Shown: positions 19,251 through 27,363, numbered from the stretch's first letter. The stretch: DNA of 29,194 bases from Prorocentrum cordatum (GCA_963575745.1 CAUYUJ010004549.1:1-29194); one strand, 5' to 3'. The notes: generated from the sequence alone by a model not told the origin. Numbers and translations: made by a program.

Positions 19251-19737
19251 TGATGACTAGGGGGGGGTGGATATCATGGCGTGGGCCATGATATCTCCCC
19301 AGATTTCGCGGCGCCTCTTCTTATTTCAGTGCGTCATGGCCCCCCCGCGGGGCCGCGCACATGCCGCCGGTCATGATTTGCGCCCCCCCCTCTTGGACAC
19401 CCCCCTCTTGGCCGCTCCCGACACTGCGGCGCGACCCTGGGATGACGAGGCCCCTCTGATCGGTGTCCCGTCTCGGTTTTCGAGCGATTCGGACTGAGCC
19501 CCGTTTAAACCTGCCAGGGGTGTCTCGCTCTGTCAGGCTTAGATCATTCCTGAGACATTGCCGTGGACGGCAAAAAAAAAGCTCTGCTGGTCGTCGCACT
19601 GCATCTCCTCGTGGGTCTCCTGCAGCTCCGCTTGGCGGCCTGCTCCTCCGTTCCAGCAGGCGCTGCCCCTGGGCCCTGCTGGTCCTGCCGCCGGGGTCGG
19701 CCCGCGCCTCGGGCCGTTGGGCCCTGGGGAGCTCCCC
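19251..19737 (-). other. LINE-B segment of uncertain origin with a short palindrome
   Basis: About 490 bp between the EN-side GGA tract and the linker. It contains C-runs, an A9 run at 19572-19580 and the hairpin at 19270-19295. A short frame reads AELQETHEEMQ, but I do not count it as an endonuclease motif because the endonuclease is complete elsewhere. It may be a further insertion. Confidence 0.4.
19270..19295. repeat. Perfect hairpin, 11-bp arms, GTGG loop
   Basis: GATATCATGGC and GCCATGATATC are exact inverted copies around GTGG. It lies in the uncertain segment between the endonuclease and linker of LINE-B. No role can be assigned. Confidence 0.85.
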
Positions 19738-20068
19738 TCCTCCTCCTTCCTCCCCCCTCCTCCCTCCTCTCCCTCCTCCCTCCTCCTCCTCCTCCCTCCT
19801 CCCTCTCCCCTTCCTCCCTCCTCCCTCCTCCCTCTCCCTCCTCCCCTCCCTCCTCTCCTCCTCCTCCTCCTCCTCCTCCTCCTCCTCCCTCCTCCTCCTC
19901 CTCCTCCTCCCCTCCTCTCCTCCCTCCTCCCTCCTCCTCCTCTCCTCCTCCTCCTCCTCCTCCTCCTCCTCCTCCTCCTCCTTCCTCCTCCTCCCTCCTC
20001 CTCCTCTCTCCTCCTCCTCCTCCCCCTCCTCCTCCTCCTCCTCCTCCTCCTCCTCCTCCTCCTCCTCT
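19738..20068 (-). repeat. 330-bp GGA tract (sense strand) after the endonuclease
   Basis: CCT/CTC triplets with CCCT interruptions on the plus strand. It separates the endonuclease C-terminus from the linker. Its open frames on both strands are poly-Ser/Leu/Pro or poly-Glu/Arg/Gly and are not genes. Confidence 0.95.
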
Positions 20069-20119
20069 GGGGGCCGCCAGCTTGCGGGCCCACCTCTGCT
20101 CCTGCGCGCCCTCGAGCTC

Positions 20120-20993
20120 GATGGCAAGGCCGCAGTGGACCTTCCACGGCCCCCCTTCAGACGGCGCTGACCCTCACGTTCCGCGCGAAGCCGGCCCTCG
20201 CCGCGCAGCAGTCGATCCTCGTGCCCGCCCCCTCGGTGCACGTGGTGGCCGTCCCGCTCGGCACTACAGTCAGCGCGCCTAGTAAGGACGCGCGCCTTCA
20301 TCTAGGATGCCCTTGGGTCCTTGCCTCTGTGGCCCGTCCTTTGCCGTTTTCACTGGTCGCCGCCGCCCAAAAAATCCCAGCTTCAGCCTCCAAGGGTCTT
20401 GCGTCCTTACCACGCGTCCTTGATATACGTTTTGACTGTAGGATCTCGCCGTCAACCCTGGCGGGGGAACCCAGCTTCCTCAACTGGGTCGGCTCGAGGT
20501 TCCAGTCCGCGGCCACCACCCACGGAGCCTCGATGGCCTTGAGGAAGGCCCCCCAGCGCCGCCAGCTTGCTCTGGCCGGCGGAGCTCGGTCCCCGCGTCG
20601 GCGCCACGTGCGCACTCGCGCAGGCGCGGCGGCCCGCCTTCGTGTGGGTCGTGGCCGCGGAGGAGCCGCGGAAAGGGGTCCCCTCCCCCTTGAAGCTTGG
20701 CCGCCTGCCTGACGTGGTCGAAGCAGGTCGTGGCGAGCGCGCGCTTGGCAGCGACCAGCCCTCCCCCGCTGGTGCCCACCCGCGCTCCTGCCCGTGGCCA
20801 GGGCCGCCGTGTGCCTGCCCTCCCAGCCGCCCTTGCTCAGATCGCCGAGGAGCTCCGGCGTGATGGCGTCCGAGGCGTGGGCCTCGCAGAGCCCGACAGT
20901 GCCGAAGCGCTCGCCATCGGAGTATATAATTCGCTGATGGGCTGTACCCGTGGGCCTGGGGCCCCCACTGCTCCGAGTTCGCGAAGAAGATGC
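20120..20993 (-). pseudogene. LINE-B EEP-family endonuclease domain, multiply frameshifted
   Basis: Would nick target DNA to prime reverse transcription. In sense order the domain reads RIFFANSEQWGPQAHGY (20993-20943), GTVGLCEAHASD with the catalytic-type Glu at 20885-20883, LLGDLSKGGW, GTSGGGLVAAKRALATTC then FDHVRQAAKLQGGGDPF, GSSAATTHTKAGRRACA, SKLAALG, FLKAIEAPWVVAADWNLEP with the DWN motif at about 20507-20499, then TVVPSGTATTCTEGAGTR and IDCC (Asp at 20213-20211). These pieces alternate between all three frames, so at least four indels separate them. A 129-bp segment with inverted ends (20282-20410) lies between the DWN and TTC parts. EEP motifs are well known in this LINE class; the order here is correct and complete. 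Confidence 0.8.
20282..20410. repeat. Possible 129-bp insertion with 10-bp inverted ends inside the endonuclease
   Basis: GTAAGGACGC at 20282-20291 and GCGTCCTTAC at 20401-20410 are exact inverted copies. The segment falls between two conserved endonuclease parts and ends the frame entering it. GGACGC-like words recur just outside both ends, so the exact borders and any target duplication are unclear. Confidence 0.45.
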
Positions 20994-21179
20994 GCGCTGC
21001 GCTGGGCACGCTGCCCGCGCGGCACGCTGGCCTGGGCGGCGCCCTGGCCACCGCCCCTGGCGCCAGCACGGGAGCAGCATCAGCGGCGCCGCCCGCAGCA
21101 TCCGCGCCGCGCTTTTGGGCGTACTCCTGCTTCGCCCGCTCGCGGAAGGCCGCGAGTTCCTGCTCGCGCTTCTGGATCT

Positions 21180-22170
21180 CCCCAGGGGAGGCGCTGGCCG
21201 CCGGGGGCGGTCGAGCCCCTCCGAGCCCAGGCCGCCGCACCTGTGGCGTCGGCGCCGCCGGCCTCTCCCTTCGCCGCCGCCGCGCCCTCCCCGTCGACCC
21301 TGCGCTTCTCCTGGAGCGCGGGGGTGCGCGCGCGTGCGCGCCTGCTCCGCGTGCTCCGGCAGCATCTTCTGGCGGGCCTCCGCCTGGGCGAGGAGCCTGG
21401 CGTCGGTCTCGCGGTGCCGCTGGGCCGGCTCGGCAGCGGCCTTCTCCATGGCCGCCTGCTCGAGCTGGCGCGCCGCCGGGGCCTCTCGGCCCTGCCTCTG
21501 CGCCTCGCGGACCCGGCCCCTGAGCCTGCGGCTCTCGTCCTTGATGGGGCCGTCCTCGTGCTCCTCGAGGTCACCCTGCGGGACCTCCGCGCACGCGAAG
21601 TCGAGCACAGTCCCCCCTTGACTGTCCTCTCCCTCGTCCTTGTCGTTGTAGTGGCGCTGCTTGGCCTCCCCCAGCTCCTTGGAGACGGCCAGCGCCTGCT
21701 CCAGCACCTCCTCGTAGTGCTGCTCTGCCGCCGCCCTGGCCGCCTCCGTCTCGTGCACGGCGCTCTGGGCCTGGTCGAGGATCTCCTGCTGGTGCGCGTG
21801 GCGCCCCTGAGCCGACAGCAGGCGCTGCCAGACGGCCTTGGGCGGCGGCTGCGGCGCGGCCTCCGCCTCCTCCTGCTTGGCCTGCTTGACGAGCTCCATG
21901 ATCTTGTCTCCGTAGCTGGCATTATTGGCCGAGAATTCCAGGCACGCCTTCGTGGTGAAGCCCCACTTTGCCTCGGAGGGCGTGGGCCCACTCCACCACG
22001 GCGGTGTCGACGCCGGCTGCTGCCCACCGCCTGGCTGCGAGTGGCCGTGCCTCGGCCACTCCCCGCAGCGGCGCCAGCCCCGCGCCCACTCGAGCTTGCC
22101 CACGTACTTCCAGCCTCTGCAGCTGCCGCACACCACACACCGCCCACTCTTCTGGCCACTGCCTCCCATC
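21180..22170 (-). pseudogene. LINE-B N-terminal region: zinc-ribbon-like motif and coiled coil
   Basis: In sense, MGGSGQKSGRCVVCGSC then RGWKYVGKLEWARGWRRCGE (about 22170-22065) shows CXXCXXC and a later cysteine, like the zinc-ribbon that opens many dinoflagellate LINE ORFs. KWGFTTKACLEFSANNASYG follows. A long Ala/Glu/Gln/Arg helix-forming stretch (about 21910-21310: KIMELVKQAKQEEAEAA, QRLLSAQGRHAHQQEILDQA, EQALAVSKELGEAKQRH, RETDARLLAQAEARQKM) is probably a coiled coil. Then a frame change leads into GEIQKREQELAAFRERAKQE and the endonuclease. It would probably bind nucleic acid or multimerise; this is inferred from composition. Confidence 0.65.
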
Positions 22171-22184
22171 GATTGTGCAAGAAT

Positions 22185-22320
22185 CCTCCTCCTCCTCCTC
22201 CTCCTCCTCCTCTTCCCTCCTCCTCCTCCTCCCTCCTCCTCCTCCCTCCTCCTCCTCCCCTCCCTCCTCCTCCTCCTCCTCCTCCTCCTCCTCCTCCTCC
22301 TCCTCCGCCCTCCTCCTCCG
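22185..22320 (-). repeat. GGA tract (sense strand) in the LINE-B N-terminus
   Basis: CCT triplets on the plus strand separate the SL-proximal reading frame (MLPLGRERRP to SAPSSRRRRR) from the zinc-ribbon-like motif, which is in a different frame. Confidence 0.9.
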
Positions 22321-22443
22321 CCTCGAGGAGGGGGCGCTGAACAGGCTCTGCACGCCGGCGCAGGCTCCTCGCCCGAGGCGGGCCAGGTCGAGAGACGGAG
22401 GCCGGCCGCGGGCCAGCGGTCTCCGCTCTCTCCCGAGGGGAAG

Positions 22444-22446
22444 CAT
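22444..22446 (-). other. Likely LINE-B start codon, 4 nt after the spliced leader
   Basis: ATG follows the leader after only GCTC. It opens MLPLGRERRPLARG, a frame that runs into the GGA tract. The leader itself, read in another frame, gives SVAILAQ, which continues into the frame that carries the zinc-ribbon-like motif, so either frame could have been the original one. Confidence 0.5.
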
Positions 22447-22450
22447 GAGC

Positions 22451-22472
22451 CTTGAGCCAAAATGGCTACGGA
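22451..22472 (-). other. Complete dinoflagellate spliced leader (DinoSL) sequence
   Basis: On the minus strand the 22 bases read T, then CCGTAGCC, ATTT, TGGCTCAAG, which is the full DinoSL consensus including the variable first base. The leader is trans-spliced to the 5' end of dinoflagellate nuclear mRNAs and in genomic DNA occurs in SL RNA genes or as a relic of mRNA reverse transcription. Here it is followed by GCTCATG and not by a GT donor, so it is not an SL RNA gene. It sits exactly at the 5' end of LINE-B, and the neighbouring GGA spacer begins at the next base. Confidence 0.95.
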
Positions 22473-22823
22473 GGAGGAGGAGGAGGCGGAGGAGGAGGAG
22501 GAGGAGTAGGAGGCGCAGGAGGAGGCGGAGGAGGAGGAGCCCGATGTTGAGGCTGAGGTTGAGGTCGGGGAGGAGGAGGAGGCGGAGGAGGAGGAGCCTG
22601 AGGTTGAGGTTGAGGTTGAGGTTTGGGGGGAGGAGGAGGAGGAGGAGGAGGAGGAGGAGGAGGAGGAGGAGGAGGAGGAGGAGGAGGAGGAGGAGGGAGG
22701 AGGAGGAGGAGGAGGAGGAGGAAGGCGGAGGAGGCGGTGGAGGAGGAGGAGGAGGAGGAGGCGGAGGCGGAGGAGGAGGCGGAGGAGGAGGAGGATGAGG
22801 AGGAGGAGGAGGCGGAGGAGGAG
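22473..22823 (+). repeat. GGA/GAGGTT spacer, right flank of LINE-B and entry to C4
   Basis: GGA triplets with two GAGGTT patches (about 22543-22566 and 22591-22621), the second preceded by GAGCCT as at 14018-14047. It ends directly at the C4 head. Confidence 0.92.
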
Positions 22824-23605
22824 GACCAGTGTCAACCCAAGAGCCATCAACGATGTTGGAATTGACCCGCCCTTGAAGCTCCCCCTCCACAGGCCCCTGC
22901 AGCGGTTCATTTTCATTGAGTGAACTGCCTCATTGGAAGACAACTGTTTGAAGTCCCTGCAGCATGCTAAAACATTGTTCTCGGGATTACAGCGCCACAT
23001 ATCAACCTGACTGTTGCGTCTTGAAAATCCTGACTTGTGCCAGAACGCCATTCTTGGAATTTCAACACCGCGAAGCAAATAACTGTTGCACCTGGGTAAT
23101 CATGAATCCTTCGAGAAGAATGTCTGGCACGATGATCATGGGAACCCGAGAAACTCTTGCAGTCTTTAAAAACGAATGTGCGCGGCGCTGAGGCGAGAGC
23201 CACAGTTTGAAATGAGCCGCCCTCAATCCGTGAAACTTTTGCACACGTGTAAAGCGAATGTGCGACGCGCTAAGGCGAGAGCCAGATTTTGAAAACCACC
23301 CGCCTTCAATCCGTGAAGCCCTTGCGATTTGTACAACGAATGCGCGCGGCGCTACGGCGAGAGCCACATGTTGAAAACCACCCGCCTTCAGTCCGTGAAG
23401 CCCGTGCAACTTTTTAAAACGAATGTGCGCGGCGCTAAGTCGAGAGCTGCATGTTGAAAACCACCCGCCCCCAATCCGTGAAACTGTTGCCACTCTTTAT
23501 GTTACAGAATCATAAGCGGTGAGGAAGTCTCAGGCGAAACGCCCGACCCGCCCTAACAACTGGCCTCGGGGTGCGACAATGAGTAAGTTGTTTATAAGGA
23601 CAAGA
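22824..23605 (+). repeat. Composite repeat copy C4 (head, four ~82-bp units, tail)
   Basis: The best-preserved copy. The head (22824-23174, 351 bp) starts GACCAGTGTCAACCCAAGAG. Units start at 23175, 23257, 23339 and 23422. The tail (23503-23605) has GGTGAGGAAGTCTCAGGCGA, TCGGGGTGCGACA and AGTTGTTTATAAGGACAAG. On the minus strand the units stay open over 144 codons because 82 is 3n+1 and each unit is read in another frame; I regard this as incidental. Confidence 0.93.
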
Positions 23606-23807
23606 ATGGATGAGGAGGAGGAAGAGGAGGAGACGCGGAGGATACTCTTCCTGGCCTGGGCATAGCTGGATATCCTTCTCTTTTCCAGCGCACGCGAAGC
23701 GGCGCCCAGAGGCTTTGGCTGGGTGCCGCCGTCGCCCGATCCTGGGCGGGCTGGAGGACTGCGAGGCGCGGCCCTGGCCTGCCCCCCCAGGAGTCATGCC
23801 GTAGGAA
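23606..23807. other. Short unique island in the C4-C5 spacer
   Basis: About 200 bp starting with a small GGA run. It includes TCTCTTTTCCAG followed by CGCACGCGAAGCGG. No gene or repeat is recognised. Confidence 0.4.
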
Positions 23808-24062
23808 AGGAGGAGGAGGAGGAGGAGGAGGAGGAGGAGGAGGAGGAGGAGGAGGAGGAGGAGGAGGAGGGGGTTGAGGGTTGAGGTTGGGGAGGAGGAG
23901 GAGGAGGAGGAGGAGGAGGAGGAGGAGGAGGAGGAAGAGGAGGAGGAGGAGGAGGATGAGGAGGAGTTGAGTTGAGGTTGAGGAGGTTGAGGTTGGGGAG
24001 GAGGAGGAGGAGAGGCGGAGATGGAGGATGAGGAGGAGGAGGAGGAGGAGGAGGACCAGGAG
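23808..24062 (+). repeat. GGA/GAGGTT spacer before C5
   Basis: GGA triplets with GAGGTTGAGGTT patches near 23873-23890 and 23967-23998, ending at the C5 head. Confidence 0.92.
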
Positions 24063-24205
24063 GACCAGTGTCAACCCAAGAGCCATCAACGATGTTGGAA
24101 TTCACCCGCCCTTCAAGCTCCCTCTTCATAGACCCCTGCAGCGGTTCATTTTCATTGAGTAAACTGCCTCATTGGAAGACAACCGTTTGAGGATCTTGAA
24201 GCAGA
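24063..24205 (+). repeat. Composite repeat copy C5, head only
   Basis: The first ~140 bp of the head, nearly identical to C4 (GACCAGTGTCAACCCAAGAG through GGTTCATTTTCATTGAGT and GGAAGACAACCGTTTGA). It breaks off into AGAAGGAGG and a new GGA tract. The 70-bp sub-repeats, 82-bp units and tail are absent. Confidence 0.9.
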
Positions 24206-24550
24206 AGGAGGAGGAGGAGGAGAAGGAGGAGGAGGAGGAGTTGAGGTTGAGGTTGAGGTTGAGGTTGAGGTTCGGGGAGGAGGAGGAGGAGGAGGAGGAG
24301 GAGGAGGTTGAGGTTGAGGTTGGGGTGGAGGAGGAGGGGGAAAGGAGGAGGAGGAGGAGGGGAGGAGGTTGAGGTTGAGGTCGGGGAGGCGGAGGAGGAG
24401 GAGGAGGAGGAGGAGGGGAGGAGGAGGAGGAGTTGAGCTTGAGGTTGAGGTCGAGGAGGAGGAGGAGGAGGAGGAGGAGGAGGAGGAGGAGGAGGAAGAG
24501 AGGAGGAGGAGGAGGAGGAGGAGGAGGAGGAGGTGGAGGAGGAGGAGAGC
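24206..24550 (+). repeat. GGA tract with GAGGTT blocks
   Basis: GGA triplets interspersed with GAGGTT hexamer blocks at about 24241-24271, 24306-24322, 24366-24380 and 24430-24450. This is the same spacer composition as around LINE-B and between C4 and C5. Confidence 0.93.
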
Positions 24551-25407
24551 GGGAGCAGGAGGCTTCCAGAGACCTCCGAGAGGCCTCCAGGACCCCCCAG
24601 AGGCCCCCAACACACCCCTGTTCCCTGAGAGGCGCCAGCAAGATCCCGACGAGGCTCCAAGAACAGCCCAAGAGAGCTGCGAGAGCCGTTCCGAGAGAGC
24701 CCAAAGACGGTAGAATCAATCCCAATGGTTTTTCTCATGTTTTTCGCCTTCTCACGTTTTCCCGCTTCCAACACTCGAAGATCGATGTTTCTTTCCGAAA
24801 AAAAAGGGAATTCCCAGAATCCCTTTTTTAAAAAAGTGGAACTCCTACTCGGGGGTCCTACACATCCCCTGACATCTGGCCAGTAATACCGCGCCTCCTG
24901 TCTCAAGGCCAGCCCAAGACGACCCCAAGGAGCCCCCAGAACGTAAAGAAAGGCCCAACACGCTCCCGCGCAGCCCGAGACATCCTTCCGACGGCTCTCC
25001 AGGTCTCCAGGAGGCGTCCAGAACCCCCAGCGGGTCCGGAAGATCCCACACCCCTGAGGGGCCCGGCTAACAAAACCCGCGAGGCACAAACAAAAAACAT
25101 CGCCGAACAGCGCCGAGGAATTGGAAAAACATGGAAATCCCGCAATTCTTTTTTTTCTCCAAGTTTGGCCCCCGGTCTACTCTTGCACAACAGACCGCAA
25201 TTCAGACCCCCCTCACCTCCTCAAAAAGAACCCAGGAAGCCTTTGAGGGCCCCAAATCGTTGAATACCTACGAAGGAAGTCAATGATTTCTGCGTTTCCG
25301 CACTTACCCTTCTATACGGTTCAGAGGCTTGCGCAGGGCCTCCAAGGGAGGCCTTGGACGCAAGAAGCGACCAACATGATATTACATGAATTAGCCTATC
25401 AAGCCTA
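24551..25407. other. No gene; degenerate AGGCCTCC/AGGCCCCC patches and T-runs
   Basis: The part at 24570-24710 and parts of 24900-25060 show loose GAGGCCYCC repeats like the minisatellites further right. T or A runs are found near 24800-24835 and 25150. Frames are short and lack motifs on both strands. Confidence 0.5.
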
Positions 25408-25449
25408 GCTAGAACTTGAGCGCGCGCGAAGCGCGCGCGATGGTTCTAG
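25408..25449. repeat. Hairpin with CG-alternating stem
   Basis: CTAGAAC and GTTCTAG pair at the outside, and CGCGCGCG pairs with CGCGCGCG around AAG inside, with unpaired TTGAG and ATG between the stems. The alternating CG also has Z-DNA potential. Confidence 0.7.
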
Positions 25450-25452
25450 TGC

Positions 25453-25454
<2 letters not shown>

Positions 25455-25488
<34 letters not shown>
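25455..25488. repeat. TA dinucleotide microsatellite
   Basis: About 16 TA units, directly after the hairpin and GTGCGTGTG. Confidence 0.95.
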
Positions 25489-25489
<1 letters not shown>

Positions 25490-25794
25490 TATTGGCGGCC
25501 CCACCACATGATCATACACATTCGTCTCTACCACGGCCGCCGATCGATATCTCCACTCTCCGTTTCCTCCCCCTCCGCCTCCCCCTCCATCCCTTCCTCC
25601 TCGGAATCAGCGAAAACACGAACACCACAGAACAACCAAAAAACAACCAAAAGCAAACACAAACGACAAACACATAACCTCAGGAAGTCAACAACAAATC
25701 CAGACACTTCAGACAACCCACGCAACAAAATAAACCAACACAAACACCCAGGCACAACAACATAGGAATTCTGGAAAACCTTGGCCGCCCCTCT
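25489..25794. other. A/C-rich stretch, no gene
   Basis: From about 25610 to 25760 the plus strand is dominated by A and C (words such as AACAACCAAAAAACAACC). No coding frame has recognisable content. Confidence 0.5.
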
Positions 25795-26190
25795 ATTATA
25801 TATGTAAGTACATAGATATGTATGCATGTATGTTTGTATTTTTGTATGCATGTATGCATGTGCGTATACATGTATGCATGCATGCACGAATGAATGTATG
25901 TATGTGTATGTATGTATGTATGCAGGCATGCATGCATGTATGTATATGTCTATGTATGTATATGTACTTATTTCTGTATGCTTGTATGGGTTGTAATGTA
26001 AGATACGTGCAGGTAGGTGTCTACATATGTATGTATTGATGCATGTATGTATGTATGCATGCATGCATGCATGTATGCACGCATTCATGTGTGCATATAT
26101 ACACTTGTACATTGTATACATATGTATACGTATATACTTATAGGTAAGCGCATACTTATATGCATACACATATATATATAGATATACACA
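25795..26190. repeat. TATG/CATG tetranucleotide array
   Basis: Degenerate ATGT and GCAT four-base units over about 400 bp, ending in TATATA and CATACATA words. Frames are poly Met-Tyr-Val-Cys and are not coding. Confidence 0.93.
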
Positions 26191-26480
26191 AGTGGCACGT
26201 GTGTGCCCAGGCTTATGCAACAACACGCCGAAAGGGCGTTTGAAGCAGGAAGGCACCATGACTGCAGGATCGGAGATGGAGAATGGGGAAGCTGGGGCGG
26301 CGCCGCCAGGTCGTGCCTGAGAGAAGGGGAAGAGGCAGGAGGTGAACGCAGAATTATCTAAGGTCGAGGTCGCACTCGAGGGCAAGTGGGGTTGCCACAC
26401 CTTGCGATGTGTGTACCAGGGCCCCCCAGGAAACCTCAGGAGGCCCGACTTGGATACCAGAAGAGGCGCCGGGAGGCCCT
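26191..26480. other. Unique stretch, no supported gene
   Basis: A 20-codon frame begins at the ATG at 26258 (MTAGSEMENGEAGAAPPGRA), and the opposite strand is open longer (DNSAFTSCLFPFSQARPG, SDPAVMVPSCFKRPFG). Neither is recognised. Coding remains possible but unsupported. Confidence 0.35.
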
Positions 26481-26484
26481 GGGA

Positions 26485-26638
26485 TTGTGAGTGTTGTGTG
26501 TGTGTGATGTGTGCTCTGTGTTGTGCGTGTTTTCTGTGCGTTGTAGGTGTTGTGTGTGTGTGTGTGTGTGTGTGTTATGTTTGTCTAGCGTGTGATGTGT
26601 TGGGTGTGATTCGTGTCTCTGTGTGTGCATGTAGTTCT
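26485..26638 (+). repeat. TG-rich microsatellite
   Basis: Interrupted TGTG runs, the longest about 26549-26574, leading into the AGGCCCC minisatellite. Confidence 0.88.
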
Positions 26639-26870
26639 GAGGCCCCAGGAGGCCCCAGGCGGCCTCAGGAGGCCCCAGAAGACCCCAGGAGGCTCCAGGA
26701 GGCCCCAAGAGGCTCCAGGAGGCCGCAGGAGGCCCCAGGAGGTTCCAGGAGACCACCAGGAGGCTCCGAGGCGGGGTCTGCGGTACCAGAAGGTACAGAA
26801 AGCCCCAGGAGGCCCCAGGAGGTTCCAGGAGGCTCCCAAGAGGCTCCGAGGCGGGGTCTGGGGTACCAGA
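26639..26870 (+). repeat. 12-bp AGGCCCCAGGAG-type minisatellite, block 1
   Basis: Units such as AGGAGGCCCCAG and AGGAGGCTCCAG. A longer phrase, CCGAGGCGGGGTCTG followed by GGTACCAGAAGGTAC, occurs twice (about 26769 and 26848), so the array has higher-order structure. The open frames (repeated Gly-Pro-Arg/Gln-like codons) follow from the 12-bp period. Confidence 0.85.
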
Positions 26871-26879
26871 AGGTACGTC

Positions 26880-27154
26880 GGGGCTCGGTTTTGGGAGGAT
26901 GTCTCAGGCGAAATCGCCATTCTCTGAGAATCGGGGTCGCAAACATTGAAATCACAATGTGTTTTTGAAGGTTCTATGTTAGAATGTTGAAATTCACATG
27001 TGTTTTTGGACCCTGACGTCACGATCTGCGTGAGGGGTGCCACCGTTTTTCAGAATTTCGAGGATGTCCCGGGCGAAGCGGCCACACAAATCGCGGACGC
27101 GTGCGCATTAATCGCCTCTGAGCTCTACTCCCTCGGAGAGGTGCGCATGAGAGC
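26880..27154 (+). repeat. Unique stretch with two internal short duplications
   Basis: ATTGAAATCACAATGTGTTT (26945) and GTTGAAATTCACATGTGTTT (26986) are two copies about 41 bp apart. GAGGATGTCTCAGGCGAAAT (26896) and GAGGATGTCCCGGGCGAAGC (27060) are two copies of the GTCTCAGGCGAA motif seen in composite-repeat tails. No gene is seen. Confidence 0.6.
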
Positions 27155-27239
27155 ACATCCTTATATATATATATATATACACATATATATACACATACAT
27201 GTATATATATAGTATATATATACATACATACATCCATAC

Positions 27240-27270
<31 letters not shown>

Positions 27271-27332
27271 CATACATACATACATACATACACACAAACA
27301 CACATACATACATACATACATACATACATACA

Positions 27333-27363
<31 letters not shown>

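Larger units (their letters stand above)
14091..22472 (-). mobile_element. LINE-B: 8.4-kb decayed LINE with a 5' spliced leader, nested in the C3-C4 spacer
   Basis: Read on the minus strand, the order is DinoSL (22472-22451), ATG 22446-22444, N-terminal zinc-ribbon-like and coiled-coil region, EEP endonuclease, linker, reverse transcriptase, knuckle, RNase H and tail. This is the expected layout of a dinoflagellate LINE with endonuclease and RNase H. The 3' end is placed at 14091-14104, where two copies of ATGCTAAGG (plus strand, 14 bp apart) meet the GGA spacer. The coding frame is broken many times: at least four changes in the endonuclease, two or more in the linker, one before RT, and a G7 shift and a TGA in RNase H. 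Five GGA tracts (sense strand) and a fold-back have been added. The join between RT and RNase H crosses the fold-back, so two separate insertions cannot be wholly excluded. Confidence 0.8.

Noticed and set aside
19611-19625. LQETH, a typical EEP endonuclease motif
   Set aside because: The endonuclease has its own Glu motif (LCEAH) in the right place, and this copy lies downstream of the domain without the other motifs around it.
22451-22472. SL RNA gene
   Set aside because: No GT donor and no SL intron follow the leader; coding-like LINE sequence does.
25528-26400. 290-codon minus-strand frame with Tyr/His/Thr-rich part
   Set aside because: Most of it is the TATG array read in antisense; the unique N-terminal part has no recognisable motif.
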